From assembly GCA_900312665.1 (NCBI GenBank), contig ONZQ02000011.1, positions 954,459 to 1,018,458 of the forward strand: a DNA stretch of 64,000 nucleotides, read 5' to 3'. Under the pieces are notes generated by a model. The model made no database searches. It was not told where the DNA came from and saw only the letters and a program-made list of their open reading frames with translations. Of the stretch, positions 56,657-64,000 are shown piece after piece. The stretch is from Cephalotrichum gorgonifer. Lineage: Eukaryota > Ascomycota > Sordariomycetes > Microascales > Microascaceae. Position 1 is the first letter of the stretch, and each line of letters begins with the position of its first letter. A program made the position numbers and the translations under genes.

Positions 56657-57859
56657 TCACTCGTCCCCTGCGTAGGCAGCGAGGGTAAGTCCAAGTATCT
56701 CGTAGACCGCCTTAATAAACGCTGCCGGGGAAGGATGTTCTTCACTTAGCATCCTGTTCATGGCATACGCGATTGTGAGCCTCCTGTCCCAATCCATCAC
56801 CACGATCGAACCGCCCCATCCGCTACCCCATCCAACACTGCCCTCCGGCAGCTTGCCTTCGATGATCCCCGACCCGGGCCCGGTGAGGTATATCCCAAGT
56901 CCGCGCCTCCCGCTCCGCCCAGTCACTACATCCGTCCCAATCGCATGCTCCTTAAATGCCAGTTTCACTGTCTCGGCCGACAGCAGGCGATGGCCACCTT
57001 CCGCACATATGCCGCCAAGCGAGAAGCAGGAGAGGATCTTGACTAGTGCCCTGGCGTTTGTGTGGCCGTTGACTGAGCCTAATGCGCTGGACCGCCAGAG
57101 AGAAGTATTGGCGTCCTCGGCCCTGAGCAAGGGGTTGCAAAACGTGCGGACGACAATCGAGTCCTGCTTATATCCCGCTTGCTGGCTAAGTGCCTCCTGG
57201 ATCGAAGGTCCCGGCGGAGGAACGACGGGGGCCACCCGGCTCCAGTCCTCCTTGCGACACCCAAGCTGGAAGTCCGTCCCATCACCCAGCGGCCGGCAAA
57301 TCTCCTCCGTTACGAACTTCTCGACAGACATCCCCGTCTTCCTTCGCACCAGCTCCCCGACGAGGAATCCCTGCGTCACACCGTGGTATCCCATTGCGGT
57401 TCCAGGAGCCCACAGCGTTGCCTGGTGCGCCAGCTTGTCGGTTGCCGCCTCGACGTTGCACATGTCCTCCAGTGTCATATTGTCCTGCCACGCGCAGAGA
57501 CCCGCTGTGTGGGTTAACACTTGGCCGACTGTGATTTCGGACTTCCCGTTCGCCGCAAATTCAGGCCAGTGCTGGGCCACCTTGTCCTCGGGGCGGAGCA
57601 CTCCACGCGAAATCAGCATCAGAGCTGCCAGGTTGGTGACTAGTTTCGTGGTCGAGAAGACATTCACCACCGTATCCTTTTCCCATGGCTTCTTGGTCGA
57701 TGTGTCGGCGTAGCCTCCCCATATGTCCACCACGTTATCTTCGCCGTTGATATTAATGCACAGACTGGCCCCGATGTCTTGTCCGGACGCGATGAATTCT
57801 TGCATCAAGTCACGGAGCTTGGAAAACCGGGGGTCGCAGTGGCCTTGGACCTGAGCCAT
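56657..57859 (-). CDS. Serine-beta-lactamase-fold hydrolase (class C / family VIII esterase-like)
   Basis: A single exon of 400 residues. The nucleophile motif is FSTTK (Ser 69, Lys 72) in the SxxK arrangement. LTHTAGLCAW (about 115-124) is the usual HTxGL block, and YHG at about 158-160 sits where the catalytic Tyr motif (YxN) is found. GWGSGWGGS and the following VVMDWDRRLTIAYAMN take the place of the third motif and final strands. Such proteins in fungi are esterases or transesterases (LovD is the best-known relative) or of unknown substrate; true antibiotic hydrolysis is unlikely. No signal peptide, so cytosolic. The ATG at 57859 is the first in the frame. The neighbouring DNA to the right is a decayed Helitron. 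Confidence 0.9.
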   Translation of the reverse strand: MAQVQGHCDPRFSKLRDLMQEFIASGQDIGASLCININGEDNVVDIWGGYADTSTKKPWEKDTVVNVFSTTKLVTNLAALMLISRGVLRPEDKVAQHWPEFAANGKSEITVGQVLTHTAGLCAWQDNMTLEDMCNVEAATDKLAHQATLWAPGTAMGYHGVTQGFLVGELVRRKTGMSVEKFVTEEICRPLGDGTDFQLGCRKEDWSRVAPVVPPPGPSIQEALSQQAGYKQDSIVVRTFCNPLLRAEDANTSLWRSSALGSVNGHTNARALVKILSCFSLGGICAEGGHRLLSAETVKLAFKEHAIGTDVVTGRSGRRGLGIYLTGPGSGIIEGKLPEGSVGWGSGWGGSIVVMDWDRRLTIAYAMNRMLSEEHPSPAAFIKAVYEILGLTLAAYAGDE

Positions 57860-58507
57860 CCTGATGGATATTATGTTCCTGGTAGCGATTGACGAATACA
57901 AGCAACGAAGCTCCAGTCCAAATAGAAGAAAGACGGAATTTCCCTAGGTTGCTTTAGTAAAACTGATGATGTTTAGAAGCAAAGAACAGTTTTGTACTAT
58001 GCATGGGTGAAACTCCGCACCCACGAGGACCCCCTTTTGGGCCGAGATATCCGAAATTTGCAAGACCCTTCTCGTACTAGCTTAGATAGTCGTCCCAATC
58101 AGGGGAAGAAGGAACCAAAAGATCGTACTGTATCATCGGTGCCCGTAAAGCTATCCTTCTGGCTAAAGCTGACCGCCTCTATCGCGTTCAGCCCTCTCCT
58201 TGCGCCCGGGGAGCTACCCGACTTTCTCCGCCCAGATACTGAGACCAGTGTCGCTTGCTCACTAGAATATCCTAGACACCAACGACGGCAATCGTGCTAG
58301 TCTCTTCATCGACGTGCTCCTCTGGGATATAGAGGACAAGGGCGTCCACGAAGATGACCCTACGCAGCTAGTCCGCTTGCCTTTACTGCCGTACTACGTG
58401 TCGGGCTAGGAGATTGAAGTTTTCTGGAGTTGTCAATATGAATTTAATCAGTAACCCCGCAGCCCCCGCAACACCCCCACCCCAGACTACGAGCCCACAT
58501 ATCTCGT
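57860..58507. other. Hydrolase promoter and flank of the Helitron relic
   Basis: About 0.65 kb. It holds the upstream region of the hydrolase gene and a coding-like segment on the plus strand (58276-58410), entered separately. Confidence 0.5.
58276..58410 (+). pseudogene. Coding-like fragment of unknown family
   Basis: The frame beginning about 58276 reads NDGNRASLFIDVLLWDIEDK, then GVHEDDPTQLVRLPLLPYYV and a stop (TAG at about 58408). The composition and hydrophobic pattern look like real protein, but the frame is closed upstream and no start or splice site is obvious. Possibly the tail of a gene truncated by element insertion. Family not recognised. Confidence 0.3.
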
Positions 58508-59814
58508 TCAATTAAATTTCCATAGTGGAGATCGCTCTGATGTAGTCCCAAGGCGCCGTCGGCCTCCCGCGACCTTCGCCGCCTTCGTCAAGAACGTATT
58601 GAGATCGGGGTAGCGCGGCACAGCGAAGATGTGATACAAATTAGCAACCGCTCTTTTTTCGGTCACAGCAACAAACGGTGAAATGTGAAGGTAATCAGCT
58701 GCGGCTTGTTGGTAATCGGCCATTCCTGAGTTCGATTCGACGAGGGATCCAATATTGTCATCCATAGATCGAACTGACTGAATATCGTCGTTCATTTCCG
58801 GGTTATGCTCGCTCCTTATCCTTTTATGGTTGAAGAGGGTTAGGTACAACCGGGGGTCAGCCGCCTGTCCAACAGCGTTCTCATGGGGCAATGATGAGGG
58901 ATCTGCTGAAGAACCCGCTGAATCTGCCCGGTCCGACCATAGGGAGCTAGGGGATTTTGAAGATATGCGACCGTCACTAAGAGAAATAGCTTCTTCAAGA
59001 CTTCCCGCACCCTGATCATTCGTGAAATGGTTAGACGGATCGGAGGGCTTCCTACCGACCGGTCAAGTTCCTGCCCCAGCTCCCGCCGCTGAGCTAAGGG
59101 GGTCTGAGATCGCCAGCCGCGTACGCTTGTAGGTCGCATCGAGGCTCGTTAGAAACCCCTCCGCCTCTTCCGGATGACGACTTCGGTATGCCGCCAGCCT
59201 CAGCTTCACCAGATTTGTCAGATCGTTCGGATTAAGCGTGAACCAGATCGCTGGAATTCCATGCTGCACAATGAGAGACAGGATCTTCCGCCACATACTT
59301 AGCCGGCCTTCCCTGGACATCGGCTGCCGGAACCCATAGAGCGATAGGCTCCTCAGCAGCTGGCTCACTCCCTCGTCCGTCGTCTTACCGGACGCCTCCA
59401 GCTCGACCTTGGCCGCCTCTAATCTCTCTGGTCCCAGCGACTGCACGATGCGCTCCACGTCGGGGAAGCTCCTCCTCTTCACACTAAGCATGCTTACGCG
59501 GCGGTTCCTTGATCTGACTCCCATAATGAACACAAGAAACGCGAAGGCGTGATGGGTCGCGAAACGACCTCCGTGTCGCCGCAGCACCAGCCTGGCCCAT
59601 CTCTCCAGGCTCATATTTCGTGACGCGACGAGACCCTGCGCCACAACCTCCGCTTCTGCAGCCGGGACGACACCCTCCGTCCCATCCTCGATGCTCTCCT
59701 CCGCCTGTCGCGGACCTCCGCTGCCAATCGGCAGCGTCGAGAATGTCTTAGCAAGAACCGCGCATCAAAGCAGTCGGCAAAGTCTTCGCCACGAGATACG
59801 ACGATATACGGCTC
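58508..59814 (-). mobile_element. Decayed Helitron (Rep/helicase-like N-terminal region), with frameshift and stop
   Basis: Helitrons are rolling-circle DNA transposons whose polyprotein starts with a Helitron_like_N / Rep region. On the minus strand, EPYIVVSRGEDFADCFDARF (59814 to about 59755) breaks off in one frame and continues as AKTFSTLPIGSGGPRQAEES in another, showing a single-base frameshift at about 59752-59757. The second frame runs on with NMSLERWARLVLRRHGGRFA, FLVFIMGVRSRNRRVSMLSV and HGIPAIWFTLNPNDLTNLVK, the last being the hallmark of this region, then TYKRTRLAISDPLSSA. It stops at a TGA (59063-59065), but the same frame stays open beyond to 58508 with unrelated-looking sequence that does not continue the Rep domain. 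The HUH catalytic part and helicase are missing. Not active. Confidence 0.8.
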
Positions 59815-61639
59815 CGAGGCCTTTCCCGCATCCCTGTCTCTCGACCCTACTCGGGCGGATCCGGCCTTCCCGTTCGGAGGGGCAGTACCATGAGAGTCCA
59901 GCGCGTCGCAGATGTAGGGATAGGCTTACCTAACAGACTACGTCATATTTCTGCTTTGCTGCCTGATCCCACGAGTTCCCGGCCACGGGTTTCGGTTGCC
60001 GGGGAATTCCTGGAGGATTCCGGTAAAACCGTTATTCTGTCAGTCGACTTCATGGCCCTTGAAAGTACACTGTGTCCAAACGGGTAAAATCGACACTATG
60101 CGGTTCATGTCACATAACTAGAGTTCGCAAGTGCAAAGAGGAAGGCACTTTTGTTCATAACTGTATTCCGACTTTCGGGATCATTGAAATCTATTAACCC
60201 CCTAGCGTAGACGAAACAAGTCCCCCCATAGTTTCGAACAACTTTTCCTACTGTTGATGATATGTTCCAGGGAAGCCGACAAGCGAGGGTAGGGTGAGAA
60301 TGGCGTAAGCCGACTCGGTTCCTAATGTATCCTATGACCGCCGAGCGGGGCTGTCTACTTTAGGGTGACCGCATGATCCCTGTTTCCCCGCGCTCCGGTG
60401 GTTGACTTCCGAGTAGCACGACAATGGCTCGCTGCTCAAGCGCAGCCGAATCTGGACAGAGGACACCGCCGACTTGGACCGCCGACGGATGTATTTGCAC
60501 TTATATTCCATTCGCCTTCTATCACGCAGAAACTCTATGACCCTAAACTTCAAGCACCGATGACTGCCCGTGGGGGCACTCTCAATCGAACCTCCTGCAT
60601 CTAGTCACAGCCTCGAACCGAGCTAACTGCCCGTCCATAGCCCCGCCGCTAGACTCGCTGTAACAGAACAGACGGCTACAAGCATTCGTGAAAGTGCAAG
60701 AAGCAACGAGCAATGCCCCGCCAGGCATCCAGATGCCTTGCTCCTGATCCCTCCATACTCGTACTTTTCCACCCTCACAAAAGACAATTCATGGAAAATG
60801 TAAATCATCGAATGAGCAAAAAATATTCTCGCCAGCGTATACCTCAAGTGAACCTCCATTTTATAACCTCCCAGATCACAGGTCTTTCCCTATCCGTCTT
60901 TTTGTCTCAATAAAAAGGGCTTCAATTCCGGCTTCAATTCAAAATCCGTGTACCACATTCAACAGCGCCATGTCCCATGCGTTCGATTTTTCTTCGCTCC
61001 CAATACAAAAGGAAAAAAAATAATAAAAAGAAGACATCGAGAAAAAAACTTCGCAGCTCATAACCTCCATTCGCATCGGCTCCATATGCCATACCGCATG
61101 CAATACATGAATCCATAGGCTATCTATCATCAATCCAATAGCATCTCTCTCTCGTTGGCCAAATCGTTCCCACATGAATAATAGAAAGTAAAGGCGGGGA
61201 GGTATGGGGGTAAGGGGGGGGCGTGAAAGCGTTTCCGTCAATAGAAGGTCATACATCGTTTGAAAATACGTCAACACTCAGCAACGAAAAGTAATGAAAA
61301 AAAAAAGAAGACCAGCATCGTCCTAGCATTCGGTGGTAGAAGCACCAAGCTTCCGTCGTATTTGGCGGGGACGATGTCGGGAGTCTGGTGAGCAGGCGGT
61401 GCCGAGGTCGGGACGGTTGAAGATTCTCAGTCGCAGTCGTAGGAACTCGTAACGTTGGGGGATCAACGCCGTCGCTAGATGGAATCGGAAGAAAACAAAA
61501 CAAAGGAGATATAAACATTGTGTCCAAGGTCCTTGGGTATCCCAGGGTATCATTAGGCGGCAGCGCTGTGAGTCAAAAATCAAGACATTAGAGGGCGTTC
61601 GTTTCTGGCTGGGCATCTCTGGCTCGTCGTCCTCGCTCT
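59815..61639. other. Intergenic, about 1.8 kb, no gene recognised
   Basis: Left part may hold more worn Helitron sequence that I cannot align. A-rich stretches occur at 61005-61050 and 61290-61305. The right part is the 3' flank of the transcription factor gene, with a frame at 61249-61616 that lacks any motif. Confidence 0.5.
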
Positions 61640-64000
61640 TTAGTTGGCGCGGATGACTAGCTTGGATAGGAACTTGTTGGATAGCGAGTCAAAGTCGTTG
61701 CTGTCGAACTTTGTGTCCGGACGTGTGCGCAGATACGCCTCTGTAAAACAACGTGTTAGTCATGTCTGAGGAAACGCAAATGAAAAAGAGAGGGAAAAAA
61801 AAAAGGTAAGCAGAACATACCATGCTTAGTGACGTGCTGCCGCACTTCGGTCATGGCCTCGCAGACGGCCACGTTGTTCTTGAGAATATGGCCATGCTTC
61901 TCGGTATCCCAGTCGGTGAAGGCAGGGACCTTTTGGGAGATGGCATGGAACAAGCCGATAATCACACCGACGGGAGTCGACTCCATGTCGTTACAGAACT
62001 TGTCGACGGCGACCGGGTCGGGGACGCGGTAGTGGCAGTCGAACTGCATCTCCTCCCACACCGCGAGAAGGATCGAGGCGAGCATGAAGATGGTCGGCCA
62101 GTTCTTTAGACGCTCGCCGCTGTACACGCTGGAGTACAACGCCGATAGCTCCTCCAGAATGTCCTTCTGCAGCTCCCTCCACATGTCGGCGAGGGCGCAC
62201 TTGATCTGGAAGTTCACCATGACGGGGGCGACGACCCTGCCATAGAACTTTGAGTCCTCGTCATCGATTTGGCCGTCCAGCTGGACCTCGGACCCTTGGT
62301 TCTCGACCAGGGTGATGTGAAGCGTCAGATTATACGCGAGGACGAGCTTGAGCGCCTTGCGGATGACGGGCGACTTCTCCTTCATGTAGTAGCGATGCGC
62401 CGTGGCGAGGATCTCCGTGATGAACGGAGTGCCTTCGAAGTGGTCGTTGATGAACTCCTCGAACGGACCATCGATGTGCTTGTCCAGGTACTCCGAGAGA
62501 GCCTCGACAGAAATGCCCTCGACACCGACATCCAACCGCTCCGTCCGGATCTCAAAGTCGATGGGATCGGGTACGTCAGGCTGGCAAGACTCGACCCAGT
62601 CAAGCTGGAAGCAGCTCTCGTCGGCAACGTACACCTCGCGGACGGGGATCGCAAGGGCAAAGCCGTAGCCGTGGGTGATCCACATCAGGGACTCCTTCTG
62701 CGCGAAGCCCTTCACGTTGTACACAGACACTCCTCGGACGAGATGCCTGTCATAGTCGGCCTTCCAGTCCTTCATGAAGTAGCCGATATCCTTGATATCG
62801 ATACGGGTGCAGGGAACCTGCCACAGGCGGGCATGGGAAGGCTGACAGCCGGCACACGGCTCGCCCTTGTCACAGGTCTTCTTGAGGAACTTGCAGCGGA
62901 GGCATGCACGCAGTTTCCGGATCTCACTCGCTTGCTTCCGCTGCTCGGGGAGGAGGGGTCCACGCCGGCGGCCGACCTTCTTCTCAACATTTCCGTCCTT
63001 CCTACCCGTAGACGATCGACGGATGACCTTGGCAGAGGTAGTCTTCGCGATAGGGCTCTTGCGGGGGCCGGAATTTCTCCTTACTGTCGTCGAAGGGGGC
63101 GAGGTCGAACCAGAACCGCTGGACGGGCTCGAGCGGATTGACGACGAGGGCGATGACTTGATCGGCACGGGGGCGACGGCGACAGCGGGGCTCACGAGGT
63201 CCTGGGTGTGATGGGCGACGTGCATCTCGTGGGGGAAGCAATTGCGGTGACTAGTGGTGTCCACGTAGGTGTCTGATCCGGTAGAAAACGGTGAGTACGG
63301 GGGGAATCGTGGCACCTCCTCGAAACTGCCAAACTCCATGGAATTCGCGCCATCTGACGAGTCGGAATTGGTCCGGAGGTGGAGGGTCTGGCTCGGGTTG
63401 AAGATTGCCGCACTCTGGGCCTGTCCGAAATTGGAGGTGAAGTCCACCATGGACCACCCACCATCCCCACCGCTCGAGCTTGGTAGTGAGAGCACCTCCA
63501 GGTAAGTTCCGGTGGGGGAGTTGCTGCCGATGCTGGCGAGCCCGTCAATGGGCAGTGTCGTTTGGAAATCGTGCCAGTTGTCCACGCCCAGTCCGCTCCA
63601 CTGGATGGGGTGTGCTTCGCCAACCGAGGGGAGACCGCCGAAGGGGGACTCCAGAGGGATGCCCGCGTTCAAGGCTGCCTGGGTCGTAGCGGGGAGATAA
63701 TCGAGCGGGCTTGGCTGCTGCTGGTAGTTGGCTTGCATAGGGCCGAGACCCATCATGGCCGCCGAATCCGGGAAGAACTGGCCCAAGTCATGTGGCGAGA
63801 GCTGCTGCTGCTGCTGCTGTTGTTGGAGGGCCCAGTCTGTCAGGGGACTTGTCGCTGGCAGGAAAGGCGAGGGCTCCGAGTGCTGTGAGTGAGGGCTAGA
63901 ACTTGACTGGACTGGCGAGGGAGTCTGGTGCTGGTGGTGATGCTGCTGTTGGTGGTACTGGTGCTGGTCGTCCGAGGGATTCGATGACGTTGGCGATGTC
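61640..64000 (-). CDS. Zn2Cys6 transcription factor, C-terminal part (5' end beyond right edge)
   Basis: Nuclear DNA-binding regulator of the fungal binuclear zinc-cluster class. Two exons are visible: beyond 64000 to about 61820, and about 61740-61640, joined through a GTATGT donor and ACAG acceptor, ending NKFLSKLVIRAN. The N-terminal visible part is Gln/His-rich with poly-Gln. A basic Ser-rich stretch with SPIAKTTSAKVIRRSSTGRK and RRRGPLLPEQRKQASEIRKL leads into the zinc cluster CLRCKFLKKTCDKGEPCAGC, with the sixth Cys 12 positions later (QVPC). The region after it lacks the usual fungal_trans regulator signature that I can recognise but is long and mostly helical-looking (ILEELSALYSSVYSGERLKN, IFMLASILLAVWEEMQFDCH). 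The zinc cluster sits near the middle rather than the N-terminus. Target genes are unknown. Confidence 0.87.
63801..63826. repeat. CAG/CAA repeat coding poly-Gln in the transcription factor
   Basis: CTG/TTG triplets on the plus strand give eight Gln in a row on the coding strand. Likely length-variable. Confidence 0.85.

Noticed and set aside
56760..57713. Plus-strand frame of 317 codons
   Set aside because: Shadow of the hydrolase gene, which has clear SxxK and HTAGL motifs on the other strand.
62269..63141. Plus-strand frame of 290 codons
   Set aside because: Shadow of the zinc-cluster transcription factor.

Overview
This is a 64 kb piece of nuclear genome from a filamentous ascomycete (Pezizomycotina; Sordariomycetes-like is my best guess, not proven). 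The grounds are short spliceosomal introns (mostly 50-130 nt) with GTAAGT/GTACGT-type donors and CTAAC-like branch sites, GC-rich and G/C-ending codons in genes, long gene-sparse intergenic stretches, and a gene set typical of such fungi: HP1 with chromo and chromoshadow domains, ERG27, a Kch-type potassium channel, an Apd1-like protein, a Zn2Cys6 regulator, an Sct1/Gpt2-type acyltransferase and a four-unit polyubiquitin. No prokaryotic operons, CRISPR arrays, rRNA or tRNA genes were seen.

Layout, left to right. 0-7 kb: the 5' part of cytosolic lysyl-tRNA synthetase (cut by the left edge), a seven-exon NMN adenylyltransferase with two micro-exons, and a 697-residue C2HC zinc-finger protein with a very acidic repeat, all on the minus strand. 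7-15.5 kb: mostly non-coding, with a 62-residue single-pass membrane protein and the HP1 gene (minus). 15.5-21 kb: Apd1-like and ERG27 in tandem (plus), convergent with an FLVCR-like MFS transporter (minus). 21-30.6 kb: gene-sparse, holding the complex III hinge subunit QCR6 and a WBP2-like GRAM/PPxY protein (both minus). 30.6-38.6 kb: an RraA-fold protein (plus), a GBD/FH3 formin-N-terminus-like protein, a kinase-fold protein lacking catalytic residues, and a small coiled-coil gene with a probable frameshift (minus). 41-48.7 kb: a Kch1-like channel and a fused PNPOx-like/flavin reductase protein (plus), convergent with glycerol-3-phosphate acyltransferase (minus). 50-54 kb: a BRAP2/Etp1-type RING ubiquitin ligase and polyubiquitin (minus). 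56.6-60 kb: a serine-beta-lactamase-fold hydrolase and a decayed Helitron (minus). 61.6-64 kb: a Zn2Cys6 transcription factor running off the right edge (minus).

The genes are mostly unrelated housekeeping and regulatory genes, not one pathway or a secondary-metabolite cluster. Ubiquitin biology is represented by three loci (WBP2-like PPxY protein, BRAP2-type ligase, polyubiquitin), but nothing shows that they are co-regulated. I did not find a clear new multi-gene system. The items most worth a second look are the pseudokinase with a cysteine-rich insert, the frameshifted coiled-coil gene whose frame can be restored by a nearby splice acceptor, the Helitron relic, the PNPOx-reductase fusion, a perfect double-CACGTG palindrome upstream of HP1, and a short palindrome-like motif (TACAAGTAC and relatives) scattered through the intergenic DNA. 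All exon models were made by hand from splice signals and reading-frame continuity; family names come from recognising motifs, not from a database search.
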